A DNA stretch of 42,489 bases from a virus. Positions 5,074 through 12,717 of this stretch are shown piece by piece (the stretch's first letter is position 1; each line of letters opens with the position of its first letter). Below the pieces are notes generated by a model. It saw only the letters and a program-made list of their open reading frames with translations. It made no database searches and was not told the DNA's origin. The position numbers and the translations under genes are program-made. Where the stretch lies: positions 1 to 42,489 of IMG/VR virus record IMGVR_UViG_3300017726_000016. One strand, written 5' to 3'.

Positions 5074-5698
5074 ATTGATTAGCGTCAGTCCAGACGCAGA
5101 AAAGCACATGGCATATTGTGCTCGTGTAAGTAATCCAAACAACCAAGACAATGAAAAGTTTGCTGGTCTGCTGAAGTATTGTATCAAGCATCAACACTGG
5201 AGCATCTTTGAGCAAGCATATCTGACTCTGGAGATCAATACTTCTAGAGCAATCGCAGCTCAAATACTGAGGCATCGTTCGTTCACATATCAAGAGTTCT
5301 CGCAACGCTACGCTGACTCTAGTGCTTTGATGGAAGGTAAGATTCCTCTGCCAGATCTGAGGCGGCAGGACACTACTAATCGTCAGAAGTCTATTGATGA
5401 TCTTGATCCTTTCGTTAGACAGAAGTATGAGATTTGGATGGAGCATCACTTCAAACAAACTCTAGATGTTTACCAGGACATGTTAGATAATGGCGTGGCA
5501 AAGGAATGTGCAAGAATGATTTTGCCACTCGCTTGTCCCACCAGAATCTACATGACGGGTTCAGTTCGTTCGTGGATTCACTATATTGATCTTCGCACTG
5601 GACACGGAACGCAGAAGGAACACATGGAAATTGCTGAGGGTTGTAAGAAAATCTTCATTGAACAATTCCCTATGGTTGCTGAAGCACTTGAATGGTAA
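5054..5698 (+). CDS. thyX: Flavin-dependent thymidylate synthase ThyX
   Basis: A 214-residue protein with the ThyX signature RHRX7S: R73-H74-R75 and S83 in RHRSFTYQEFS. Other family features are TSRAIAAQILRHRS, the substrate-side QRYAD, and the C-terminal RSWIHYIDLRT. It makes dTMP from dUMP using FAD, NADPH and methylene-tetrahydrofolate, feeding phage DNA synthesis. Length is typical (about 210-230 aa). I choose ATG 5054 because a GAAGGAG site lies just before it at 5044-5050; an ATG at 5039 has none. It overlaps the preceding small gene by 20 nt. Confidence 0.95.
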   Translation: MTDTPIKLISVSPDAEKHMAYCARVSNPNNQDNEKFAGLLKYCIKHQHWSIFEQAYLTLEINTSRAIAAQILRHRSFTYQEFSQRYADSSALMEGKIPLPDLRRQDTTNRQKSIDDLDPFVRQKYEIWMEHHFKQTLDVYQDMLDNGVAKECARMILPLACPTRIYMTGSVRSWIHYIDLRTGHGTQKEHMEIAEGCKKIFIEQFPMVAEALEW

Positions 5699-5704
5699 TA
5701 AATA
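5698..5704 (+). promoter_or_regulatory. T4-type late promoter box (ATAAATA)
   Basis: ATAAATA starts at the last base of the thyX stop codon, 25 nt before the next gene. It could supply late transcription of the following genes; placed beside replication genes, it may be a chance match. Confidence 0.35.
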
Positions 5705-5728
5705 TTTACATCTAAAGGAGGTCTAACA

Positions 5729-5986
5729 TTGCCAACATATCCTGTTATTAATAGAGAAACTGGAGAGAAAAAAGAACTCTCCATGACAATGAAAGCATAT
5801 GATGAATGGAGGAAAGAGAATCTTAGTTGGGACAAAGACTGGCAGGCAGGTGTCGCTGGTGTAGGAGAAGTGGGAGAAATGCACTTGAAGGGTGAAGCCA
5901 ACTCAAGTGGATGGAACGAAATCCTAGACAGAGCATCCAGACAACCTGGTGCAAACGTTCGTAAAAATCGCGATTACAGTTTCTAA
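5729..5986 (+). CDS. 85-aa conserved-type cyanophage protein
   Basis: An 85-residue soluble protein, start TTG 5729 chosen because a perfect AAAGGAGGT ribosome-binding site lies at 5714-5722. The N-terminus (PTYPVINRETGE) recalls the first strand of FmdB-type regulators, but the zinc cysteines of that family are absent. The middle has YDEWRKENLSWDKDWQ and a Gly-rich turn, and the end is RKNRDYSF. It sits directly before phoH (stop and start adjacent). The FmdB relationship is a guess; the gene itself is well supported. Confidence 0.72.
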   Translation: MPTYPVINRETGEKKELSMTMKAYDEWRKENLSWDKDWQAGVAGVGEVGEMHLKGEANSSGWNEILDRASRQPGANVRKNRDYSF

Positions 5987-6742
5987 ATGCCTAGAAGAAA
6001 AAAGAACTCTGATCAACCCATTGGAGTTGGTCTAACTGTTAAACAAATGAAGAGAAAGAAACCCATCAACTCAGACTTGATTCGGGAAATTGATCCACTA
6101 ACTGAGAATCAAAAACTTCTCTTTGAAGCATATGAAAACGATAAGAATGTCGTTGCATATGGTGCAGCAGGAACGGGTAAAACCTTTATCACTCTATGGA
6201 ATGCACTGCAAGACGTGCTTGATGAGAATACGCCTTATGAAAAAATTTATATCGTAAGGTCTCTTGTTGCCACCAGAGAAATTGGTTTCCTTCCTGGAGA
6301 CCATGAGGATAAGTCAGCACTTTTCCAAATTCCATATAAGAATATGGTTAAGTATATGTTTACGCTCCCCACAGACGTAGACTTTGAAATGCTGTATGGT
6401 AACCTAAAGACTCAAGGAACTATTAGTTTCTGGTCTACCTCATTCATTCGTGGTACGACCCTTGATAAATCCATTATCATTGTTGATGAATTTCAAAACT
6501 TGAATTTCCATGAACTTGATAGTATAATTACGAGGGTAGGTGAAGACACCAAAATTATGTTCTGTGGTGATGCTACTCAAACTGACTTGACCAAGCAGAA
6601 TGAGAGAAATGGCATCATGGATTTTATGAGAATACTACGAGTCATGCCATCAGTCGAAATGATTGAGTTTGGCGTTGATGATATTGTACGTTCAGGTCTT
6701 TGTAAAGAATATCTACTTGCTAAACTTGATTTGAATTTATGA
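5987..6742 (+). CDS. phoH: PhoH-like P-loop ATPase
   Basis: A 251-residue PhoH-family protein. Walker A GAAGTGKT lies at residues 59-66 and Walker B IIIVDEFQN at about 163-171; FCGDATQTDL near residue 190 is the family's sensor region. The basic N-terminus (MPRRKKNSDQ) is extra. PhoH proteins are ATPases with helicase-like or RNA-linked roles and are near-universal in marine phages; the phosphate-stress link is debated. The stop overlaps the exonuclease start by ATGA. Identification is secure, exact role open. Confidence 0.93.
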   Translation: MPRRKKNSDQPIGVGLTVKQMKRKKPINSDLIREIDPLTENQKLLFEAYENDKNVVAYGAAGTGKTFITLWNALQDVLDENTPYEKIYIVRSLVATREIGFLPGDHEDKSALFQIPYKNMVKYMFTLPTDVDFEMLYGNLKTQGTISFWSTSFIRGTTLDKSIIIVDEFQNLNFHELDSIITRVGEDTKIMFCGDATQTDLTKQNERNGIMDFMRILRVMPSVEMIEFGVDDIVRSGLCKEYLLAKLDLNL

Positions 6743-7422
6743 ATTTTACTCATTGTAATTATCTTGGTGACCTTGAACTCAATAAGAAAGAAAAGAATGG
6801 CATCCGTCTCTACAATCTTCCGAATGGAGAGTGGGTGCCTTCTATCACATCTGTAACTTCTTTCTATAACAGACAAATCTTTGTCAAGTGGAGAGCACGG
6901 GTTGGTATTGAAGAAGCAAATCGCATTACAAAGAAAGCAACCACACGAGGAACAGACTTCCACGAAGCGGTTGAACTTTATATGCTGAATAAAGAAATTA
7001 ACTGGAATGAGTTTAGACCTCTAACCAAGTTCATGCTTCATCATGCCACACCATACCTAGACCGCATAAATAACATACACGCTATAGAAAGAACTCTGTT
7101 CTCAGAGTATCTTGGTTTAGCAGGTAGGGTTGACTGCATCGCTGAATATGAAGGAGAACTTGCAGTCATCGATTTTAAGACTTCAGAAAAAATAAAACCC
7201 GAAGAGTGGTTGGAAAACTATTTCGTCCAAGAAATGTTTTATGCCACTGCTTACTACGAACTGACCGGCATTCCCGTCAAAAAACTAATCACCATCATGG
7301 TTACTCCTGGTGGTGAAGTTAAAGTATTTGACAAAAGAAATAAAGGAGACTATATTAAATTGCTAGTAAGGTATATTAAAGAATTTGTACATCACAATAC
7401 TGGGTCAAAAGATGGAGAATGA
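6739..7422 (+). CDS. PD-(D/E)XK exonuclease, RecB/Cas4-like
   Basis: A 227-residue nuclease. Motifs in order: GTDFHEAVE at residues 71-79, GRVD with D132, the IDFKT core with D145 and K147, and QxxxY at Q164-Y168. This set defines the RecB/Cas4/MGME1 branch of PD-(D/E)XK nucleases. It probably degrades or trims DNA ends during replication, recombination or host DNA breakdown. It overlaps phoH (ATGA) and the next gene by 11 nt, placing it in the replication cluster. Commonly present at this spot in T4-like cyanophages. Confidence 0.85.
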   Translation: MNFTHCNYLGDLELNKKEKNGIRLYNLPNGEWVPSITSVTSFYNRQIFVKWRARVGIEEANRITKKATTRGTDFHEAVELYMLNKEINWNEFRPLTKFMLHHATPYLDRINNIHAIERTLFSEYLGLAGRVDCIAEYEGELAVIDFKTSEKIKPEEWLENYFVQEMFYATAYYELTGIPVKKLITIMVTPGGEVKVFDKRNKGDYIKLLVRYIKEFVHHNTGSKDGE

Positions 7423-7669
7423 ACTAGAAAAGGCATTTGAGAGCAAGTTCTTTTGCCCATCTCGTTTCGCGCAAGAGATTGAAACACTTGTGCAAAAGCA
7501 TAAAGGTATGAGCTACATCGATGCCATCGTGCATTTCTGTGAACTTAATTCCATTGATTTAAACTCTGTTCCTAAATTGATTTCAAAACCATTGAAGGAA
7601 AAGATCAAATATGAAGCAATGGAACTGAACTTTTTGAAGAAGACCTCTCGCGCAAAATTGGTCTTTTAA
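7412..7669 (+). CDS. gp33: Late transcription coactivator, gp33-like
   Basis: An 85-residue, mostly helical protein, MENELEKAFESKFF onward. The segments SYIDAIVHFCELNSID and LISKPLKEKIKYEAMELNFL match what I know of the T4 gp33 family (late-transcription coactivator). gp33 bridges RNA polymerase and the sliding clamp so that late promoters fire only on replicating DNA. Start ATG 7412 lies inside the end of the exonuclease gene, preceded by AAGATGGAG-like purines; a longer form from 7385 seems unlikely. The many CTAAATA/ATAAATA boxes in this window are its expected targets. Confidence 0.75.
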   Translation: MENELEKAFESKFFCPSRFAQEIETLVQKHKGMSYIDAIVHFCELNSIDLNSVPKLISKPLKEKIKYEAMELNFLKKTSRAKLVF

Positions 7670-7723
7670 TTTCAAAAGGGGGCGAAAAAATTTCCGCCAA
7701 AAAATTGACCCTATTACTTTTTT
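7652..7723 (+). repeat. Copy A of a dispersed repeat of about 70 bp (terminator-like)
   Basis: It spans the last five codons and stop of gp33 and the gap before gp59. It closely matches 25965-26037. Shared landmarks are GCAAAATTG, TAATT, a GGGGG run, AAAAAA followed by TTCC, then TTGACCC and ACTTTTTT. The G-run can pair with CCC ahead of the T-rich end, so it may terminate or attenuate transcription between gp33 and gp59. Confidence 0.7.
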
Positions 7724-8314
7724 ATGATGCCATTTGATGCCTACAGATGTTACTTGTCAATGAAGAACCACTTCACCAAGGACAAGTATGATTACCACAA
7801 GTATCGTGGCAAGAGTCGTGCGACTGTTCAATCTTTCTATAAAAGAAAAGATAGATTCTGGTTTGAGAAGTTGGCAAGAAACAAATCAGACCAAGAGGTG
7901 GTTGAATTTTTTGTATCTAACTTTATCAACTGTACTGATCCAGGGAAACTTTGGATTGGTGAAATGATTAAGGATGGTGAGGGTAGATACACAGAGTGGA
8001 AGAAAAGAAATCAATCACTATCATATGTCTTCAAGGAAGAAACTGAATTTATTTTCAGTGATAGTAACTTTGATTCTATGTTTGCCATGGATGGCACACG
8101 ACATCCGCAAATTCTAAAAGAATATCTTAGAAAAAATATATCAGTTGAAACTCTAGTCATCCTGGATAAGATTCTAGGATTTAGAGAAAACTTTGATTCC
8201 CATCTCAAAGACCCAGTGTGGGAAACCGTCAGCATGAGAATGAAAAAATATTCTCCTTTTCTAAATATTGATGTACAACGTTATAAAAAAATTCTTAAGC
8301 AGGTAGTCCTATGA
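7724..8314 (+). CDS. gp59: DNA helicase loader gp59
   Basis: A 196-residue protein (T4 gp59 is 217). It aligns by eye with T4 gp59: MKNHF-KYDYHKY near the start, YKRKDRFWFEKLA (T4 KRRDKYFFQKL), FFVSNFINC, WIGEMI (T4 WIGDI), ILKEYLRKNISVETLVILD and the C-terminal SMRMKKYSPFLNIDVQRYKKI. gp59 loads the gp41 helicase onto gp32-coated forked DNA. It is preceded by the repeat element ending at 7723, with no strong ribosome-binding site. The stop overlaps the next start (ATGA), and gp32 follows one gene later, as expected for partners. Confidence 0.9.
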   Translation: MMPFDAYRCYLSMKNHFTKDKYDYHKYRGKSRATVQSFYKRKDRFWFEKLARNKSDQEVVEFFVSNFINCTDPGKLWIGEMIKDGEGRYTEWKKRNQSLSYVFKEETEFIFSDSNFDSMFAMDGTRHPQILKEYLRKNISVETLVILDKILGFRENFDSHLKDPVWETVSMRMKKYSPFLNIDVQRYKKILKQVVL

Positions 8315-8646
8315 GTTTCTTTGACTCTGAAATTGTTAGGTCAGAGATGACTAAAATTAGTGAACTCCAAGATGAGGTCTATGGAAAGTTTATGCACTTT
8401 CCATACATGAGTGATGATGACAAATTAGAGCAAGTTTCTAATTTGGAAAAACTCATAGAAAAACAGAAAATTCTTTACGCTCGATTGTCTTTATCTGATG
8501 ACCCAGATGCAATTGAAATGAGAGAAAGAATCACTGACTCTGCACAAATGATGGGTCTTCCCAAAGATGTTGATATGAATACTGTATTCAATAATATGTC
8601 AGAGATGCTCAACGTTATGAGAAAACAACTTGACAGTGATACCTGA
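8311..8646 (+). CDS. DUF1825 family protein
   Basis: A 111-residue helical protein starting MSFFDSEIVRSEMTKISELQ, the pattern I remember for DUF1825, a cyanobacterial and cyanophage family of unknown function. Middle motif LEKLIEKQKILYARLSLSDDP and C-terminal MLNVMRKQL suit an all-helical, possibly oligomeric protein. It starts in an ATGA overlap with gp59 and its last codons contain the -35 box of the gp32 promoter. Its position between helicase loader and gp32 suggests a replication link. Confidence 0.75.
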   Translation: MSFFDSEIVRSEMTKISELQDEVYGKFMHFPYMSDDDKLEQVSNLEKLIEKQKILYARLSLSDDPDAIEMRERITDSAQMMGLPKDVDMNTVFNNMSEMLNVMRKQLDSDT

Positions 8647-8658
8647 GTATAGTATGAT
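8630..8658 (+). promoter_or_regulatory. Consensus sigma-70 promoter for gp32
   Basis: TTGACA at 8630-8635, a 17-nt spacer and TATGAT at 8653-8658: a near-perfect host-type promoter. It should start transcription near 8665, 38 nt before gp32. The -35 is inside the DUF1825 gene. Confidence 0.85.
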
Positions 8659-8702
8659 AGCGTCGTACACACAAGCCAAATCCAACTAATCCGATTAATC
8701 CT

Positions 8703-9611
8703 ATGTCTTTCGCAAATCTTAAAAAGCAATCTGGTCTTGGTTCTCTCACCTCTAAACTGGTGAAAGAAGTTGAGAAGATGAATAATACTGGTGGCGGTGG
8801 TGATGACCGTCTGTGGAAACCAGAAGTAGATAAAACTGGTAATGGTTTTGCAGTCATCCGTTTCCTCCCTGCCCCTGAAGGAGAAGACCTTCCTTGGGCA
8901 AAGATGTACACCCATGCTTTCCAAAGCACTGGTGGATGGTACATCGAAAACTCCCTGACTACTATTGGTCAGAAGGACCCTGTTTCAGAGCACAACAGTC
9001 AACTTTGGAACTCTGGTGTCGAATCTGACAAAGAGATTGCACGTAAGCAAAAGCGTAAACTGTCCTACTATGCCAACATCTATGTTGTGCAGGACAAATC
9101 AAATCCTCAGAACGAAGGTAAAGTCTTCCTCTATAAGTTTGGTAAGAAGATCTTTGATAAGATCATGGAAGCAATGCAACCTGAGTTTGAGGACGAGACT
9201 CCTATCAACCCCTTTGACTTCTGGGAAGGTGCTAACTTCAAACTGAAGATCGTTCGTAAGGATGGTTACTGGAACTACGACAAGTCTGAGTTTGATCGTG
9301 TATCACCTCTGCTTGACGATGATGATGCACTGGAAGCACTGTGGAAGAAGCAGTATTCTCTTGCTGCTTTGACTGCACCTGACCAGTTTAAAACCTATGA
9401 GCAACTGCAGAATCGTCTGCAACTTGTCCTGGGTCAGAAGTCTATTCGTCCTACACTTGATGAGGAAGTGCGAGAAGAGGACAATGATCGTGGATCATTC
9501 AAACCCAACTTCCCTCTCCAGCAAGAGACACCCAAACCTGCTCCTGTTGTATCTAAGGATGAGGACGAGGATGATGCACTGTCTTACTTCCAGCGTCTTG
9601 CTGATGAATGA
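8703..9611 (+). CDS. gp32: Single-stranded DNA-binding protein gp32
   Basis: A 302-residue T4 gp32 homologue (T4 301 aa). The basic N-terminus (MSFANLKKQSGLGSL) carries the LAST-type motif for cooperative binding. The central OB-fold core includes FAVIRFLPAP and YYANIYVV. The C-terminal tail is acidic (KDEDEDDALSYFQRL) and would bind gp59 and other partners. There is no cysteine in the whole protein, so the zinc site of T4 gp32 is missing: the region aligned to it reads ENSLTTIGQKDPVSE. It has its own strong promoter at 8630-8658. It coats single-stranded DNA at the fork. Confidence 0.93.
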   Translation: MSFANLKKQSGLGSLTSKLVKEVEKMNNTGGGGDDRLWKPEVDKTGNGFAVIRFLPAPEGEDLPWAKMYTHAFQSTGGWYIENSLTTIGQKDPVSEHNSQLWNSGVESDKEIARKQKRKLSYYANIYVVQDKSNPQNEGKVFLYKFGKKIFDKIMEAMQPEFEDETPINPFDFWEGANFKLKIVRKDGYWNYDKSEFDRVSPLLDDDDALEALWKKQYSLAALTAPDQFKTYEQLQNRLQLVLGQKSIRPTLDEEVREEDNDRGSFKPNFPLQQETPKPAPVVSKDEDEDDALSYFQRLADE

Positions 9612-9629
9612 GACACTGGTCTTATGAGA

Positions 9630-9646
9630 GAGCGTGTCTTACGCTC
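9630..9646 (+). other. Hairpin between convergent genes
   Basis: GAGCGT (9630-9635) and ACGCTC (9641-9646) form a perfect six-base stem with a five-base loop between convergent gp32 and gp53. No T-run follows, so it may be an RNA-processing or weak termination signal. A second AT-rich inverted repeat lies at 9672-9690. Confidence 0.4.
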
Positions 9647-9687
9647 CTTGTAGTCGCTACTTATTATGCTCTAATATTTAAATAATA

Positions 9688-10380
9688 TTATTGATACAGT
9701 CTGATATTATCACCACGCTTAAGGGTTTCACTCACATACTGGGTGGAACCCTCTTTATATTGCATCATTTCTTCTAAGTCATCGAAGACGATGTTAAGGT
9801 ATTTTGGTTTAAGAATATTGATTATTCTCTTTCTATTATTTAATCTCTCTTCGTAAGTATAGTTGGTGATGGGTGTTGCTACATTAGAAATAGTAATTTC
9901 TTTTTGTAATCTATCATCATAGAAAGTTACACCTTGATTGTTATCAACTTGTAATCCTGCAGGAAAAATAATTGTTCCATTACTATCTCTCACTTCTACT
10001 GATTCATAATGATGAACTCCATTGAATAAAGTATTAGCAGCTGTCCCTGCAAAAACATCAAGGTATTTTTCTTCAGTGTATGCATCAAAAGCCTCTTGGT
10101 CTAAGGGCCACTCTTCATAAACATTGATAATGTTGTTAGAGAGTAATACAACCCAATCTAATGTGGAGTCTCCATAAACCTCAAAGGCAACATTGTCTGG
10201 GCGATCATTACCTGTGACCGTATACTTTTCAAAGAAAGTTGATTCGGTGGTGAGGTCCTCTCTTAACTTTCCTTTTTTAAATAAATTTTTGACCGTAACA
10301 TAATCAGATATACTCCTTCCATCAGAAGTAGTATTGACATATTCAAAGTCAGGTAGATTGCGGAAGTAAGGATTTGCCAT
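9688..10380 (-). CDS. gp53: Baseplate wedge subunit gp53
   Basis: A 230-residue protein. It starts MANPYFRNLPDFEYVNT; motifs such as DYVTVKNLFKKGKLRED, DSTLDWVVLLSNNIINVYEEWPL and the C-terminal NNRKRIINILKPKYL match T4 gp53 (196 aa). The region near residues 185-200 resembles a LysM-like fold known in gp53. gp53 joins neighbouring wedges around the hub during baseplate assembly. It is last of a four-gene minus-strand operon, and only one base separates it from gp48. Confidence 0.85.
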   Translation of the reverse strand: MANPYFRNLPDFEYVNTTSDGRSISDYVTVKNLFKKGKLREDLTTESTFFEKYTVTGNDRPDNVAFEVYGDSTLDWVVLLSNNIINVYEEWPLDQEAFDAYTEEKYLDVFAGTAANTLFNGVHHYESVEVRDSNGTIIFPAGLQVDNNQGVTFYDDRLQKEITISNVATPITNYTYEERLNNRKRIINILKPKYLNIVFDDLEEMMQYKEGSTQYVSETLKRGDNIRLYQ

Positions 10381-10381
10381 T

Positions 10382-11875
10382 TTAGAAACCTAATTCTGTG
10401 TCAGGTGTATTTTGTGAATTACCATAATCATCATTGAATACTGGTTCAAGTTCTTGGAAACTCATGGTAATTTGATATGAAATCATCTTGCCATCACGGA
10501 AAGTTGCATAGTTTCCTTCCGGTGTATAATTGACAGTCATATTCTTTAATGCACATTCTTTGAATCTATTTAAGAATGGATGGTCTCCACCATCATGGAT
10601 GTATCTAATTTTAAAAGTATGTGGTGATTTAATAAACAAATTAGATGCTGATCTAATTGGTGCCATACCTTGCTTAAAGAATCTAATAATTCTAATAATT
10701 TCATCTGCTTCTTTGACACTTCTTGCAGACATTTTAAATGTAAAATCAAATGGTCTTAGTGTTGGTTTTTGGAATAACAGTTCGAGGTTTGGATTAAGAA
10801 TTGCACCAGTTGTTCTCGTTAAAAGACCCTGAACTCCTGCTGCATCTCCAGCGATTGTTGTTTGTAATGCAGTTTTTACATCAGGAGCACTTTCAGCTAC
10901 TTTTGCCAGAGCGTCTTTAGCTGCTGCAGCAGCACCTGTAAAACCCTCACCAATTCCTTGCATTGCTATCTGCGCTAAGGCAGCTTGAACGGGAGTTATA
11001 GTGCCTTCACCCCAGGAAGCACCTGTTGTATCAGTAATACCATTAGGTATTGGTAAGAAAACTCTTCCGATTATATTTCCATTCTCTCCTTCCCTAAACT
11101 GCTGCTGTCTTGGTGGAGATCCAAAATTAGAATTATCGAGACCAGGTGCCACGTATCTAATCATATTAAATTGCATTTTATCTTGTTTTGAATCTCTTAA
11201 ATTCAATGGATATGTTAATGCACCAGATCCTCCAATACCTGGAAATTTATCTCTTGTCCCTGCATTCTCAGATATACTTTTACTTGTGCCAAATTGTGGA
11301 GGTTGTGGTCCTGGTTCTGTATTTCTATTTCCATCTGTTGGAGTGGGACCGGTTGGTGGGGGAACTGGATCTTTGGTCTCCGTATTTTTTTCACTTTCAA
11401 TTAGGGTTGTCCTATCCGCAGGCAGAATAGATTCATCACCTCTTACTCTATCTGCTACTGTCTTATCAACGTCTTTCTTAATGGCAGATCCCGGTATGTT
11501 AAGATCTTTTTGTAAACCAGCGCCAGCAACACCTTCCATGGTGGGAAACTGAGGGTCTGAAAATGAATATGATGCTCCACCATCAGTAGAGACTGCAGCA
11601 GGTTGATATGTTCCGTTCTTTTCAATATAGAGAACTCTCTTAGACCCAGTTACTGCTCCGCTACTATTTTTTACTGGATATACAACAGACCTATGATAGA
11701 TACGAGTCCCTGATTTAACAACTCTACTTCCTCTTCTTACTTGACCTATCATACTAGAAGTTTTATTAGGAACAATAGGCGCAGGACTCCCCTCATTGAT
11801 GAAGGTTTCAGTGTTAGTATACTGAGCAGCACCTGACTCTACTTCTTCTCTTGTCCCTGCTTTAAACTCTGGCAT
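10382..11875 (-). CDS. gp48: Baseplate tail-tube cap gp48
   Basis: A 497-residue protein, longer than T4 gp48 (364 aa). The C-terminal 200 residues carry the conserved gp48 features: RPFDFTFKMSARSVKEADEI, FKIRYIHDGGDHPFL, and SYQITMSFQELEPVFNDDY at the end. The N-terminal half is low complexity (Pro/Thr/Gly-rich around residues 165-200) and probably cyanophage-specific. gp48 caps the hub and, with gp54, starts tail-tube polymerisation. A late promoter box on the minus strand at 11893-11899 lies just upstream. Confidence 0.85.
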   Translation of the reverse strand: MPEFKAGTREEVESGAAQYTNTETFINEGSPAPIVPNKTSSMIGQVRRGSRVVKSGTRIYHRSVVYPVKNSSGAVTGSKRVLYIEKNGTYQPAAVSTDGGASYSFSDPQFPTMEGVAGAGLQKDLNIPGSAIKKDVDKTVADRVRGDESILPADRTTLIESEKNTETKDPVPPPTGPTPTDGNRNTEPGPQPPQFGTSKSISENAGTRDKFPGIGGSGALTYPLNLRDSKQDKMQFNMIRYVAPGLDNSNFGSPPRQQQFREGENGNIIGRVFLPIPNGITDTTGASWGEGTITPVQAALAQIAMQGIGEGFTGAAAAAKDALAKVAESAPDVKTALQTTIAGDAAGVQGLLTRTTGAILNPNLELLFQKPTLRPFDFTFKMSARSVKEADEIIRIIRFFKQGMAPIRSASNLFIKSPHTFKIRYIHDGGDHPFLNRFKECALKNMTVNYTPEGNYATFRDGKMISYQITMSFQELEPVFNDDYGNSQNTPDTELGF

Positions 11876-11891
11876 TAGAGATGGTTTTTAT

Positions 11892-12236
11892 TTATTTAGT
11901 TATGAACTTTGCATATGGTATTGCAAGTAGATCATCTAGTTCATTTCGTTGCACAATGTAAACTTGTCCGACAAGTTCTGCCCAAGTATATGCCCTAGAC
12001 TCTCCCCAGTGGTAATTAATGGCACGAAATCCCCATGGAAAAATATCAGTGACTGCAACTAAAGGATGCTGATCATATGTAATTCCTGGAGTTTTTGCAT
12101 TATATACAAAGGTACAATACATACCAACATCTGGAATAGGAGTGACCGTATCCTTTAGAGTTTCCATGATTTCTTCCATCATTTCCTCTTGGTCATTAGT
12201 CGCATTATTAATTTGATTTCCTTCTAAACGGTTCAT
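11892..12236 (-). CDS. 114-aa protein of the baseplate operon, function unknown
   Basis: A 114-residue protein between gp4 and gp48. The N-terminal 35 residues are acidic and helical (NDQEEMMEEIMETLKDT); the rest has a compact beta-like pattern (VGMYCTFVYNA, PLVAVTDIFPWGFRAINYHWGESRAYTWAEL). It starts in a 4-nt overlap with gp4. Its company suggests a virion or assembly protein. I recognise no T4 counterpart. Confidence 0.7.
   Translation of the reverse strand: MNRLEGNQINNATNDQEEMMEEIMETLKDTVTPIPDVGMYCTFVYNAKTPGITYDQHPLVAVTDIFPWGFRAINYHWGESRAYTWAELVGQVYIVQRNELDDLLAIPYAKFITK
11893..11899 (-). promoter_or_regulatory. T4-type late promoter box (CTAAATA, minus strand)
   Basis: On the minus strand the sequence reads CTAAATAAATA, two overlapping late-type boxes, about 18 nt before the gp48 start and inside the last codons of the 114-aa gene. 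Likely an internal late promoter for gp48-gp53. Confidence 0.5.
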
Positions 12237-12676
12237 TTAATTCCTAGTTCATTCTCGGTTATGATTTTGAACTCAACACGATTATCAGCACAGAACTCTT
12301 TTGCTGCTTTCCACTTTGCTTGATTGACTGCATACATCTGACACTCATAGATGTATGATTTGGTTTGCCTCTTTCGTTTCTTTGGTGGTGCAGTTTGCTT
12401 CTTTGGTTTGACCTCAATTACATATGTCTTAACCTTACCAGTTGACTCCTTGACTTTAATCAAGTAATCTGGGTAATATCTATGGACACGATTATCAACT
12501 GGTGACACATAGGGGATACTGAACTCTTCAGATGCCCATGATACAATACTTTTATTTAAGTCACACCATTTACAAAAACGTCTCTCCCAACTACTTCTAC
12601 AAATGATATTGTTTGGATTGCCTTGATACTTCTCAGGATATGATGGTTTATATCTGCTTTTGATACTTTCTCCCAT
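12233..12676 (-). CDS. gp4: Head completion protein gp4
   Basis: A 147-residue protein closely matching T4 gp4 (gp50): YKPSYPEKYQGNPNNIICRS, SSWERRFCKWCDLN, IPYVSPVDNRVHRYYPDY and YVIEVKPKK. The PDY...EVK arrangement is that of a PD-(D/E)XK-type nuclease fold, which gp4 is thought to keep. It completes the filled head before tail joining. It is the first gene of the minus-strand operon, 33 nt behind a perfect TATAAATA box. Confidence 0.9.
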   Translation of the reverse strand: MGESIKSRYKPSYPEKYQGNPNNIICRSSWERRFCKWCDLNKSIVSWASEEFSIPYVSPVDNRVHRYYPDYLIKVKESTGKVKTYVIEVKPKKQTAPPKKRKRQTKSYIYECQMYAVNQAKWKAAKEFCADNRVEFKIITENELGIK

Positions 12677-12708
12677 TTCTCTTATACATAATATATAAGG
12701 TCAAAAAG

Positions 12709-12716
12709 TATTTATA
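12709..12716 (-). promoter_or_regulatory. Perfect T4 late promoter box (TATAAATA, minus strand)
   Basis: The minus strand reads TATAAATA, an exact match to the T4 late consensus, 33 nt before gp4. It lies immediately before the divergent gp54 ATG at 12718, so the two starts share a 41-nt intergenic region. Confidence 0.75.
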
Positions 12717-12717
12717 A

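Noticed and set aside
7705-7733. TTGACC as a -35 box before gp59
   Set aside because: No -10-like hexamer lies 16-18 nt downstream; the sequence there is the start of gp59.
9672-9690. AT-rich inverted repeat as a replication origin
   Set aside because: Only a 7-bp AT palindrome is present, with no repeats or skew feature that would support an origin.
11001-11552. 183-codon frame on the plus strand opposite gp48
   Set aside because: Antisense to a well-supported baseplate gene; composition is a mirror of its Pro/Gly/Thr-rich part and no ribosome-binding site or neighbour fits.
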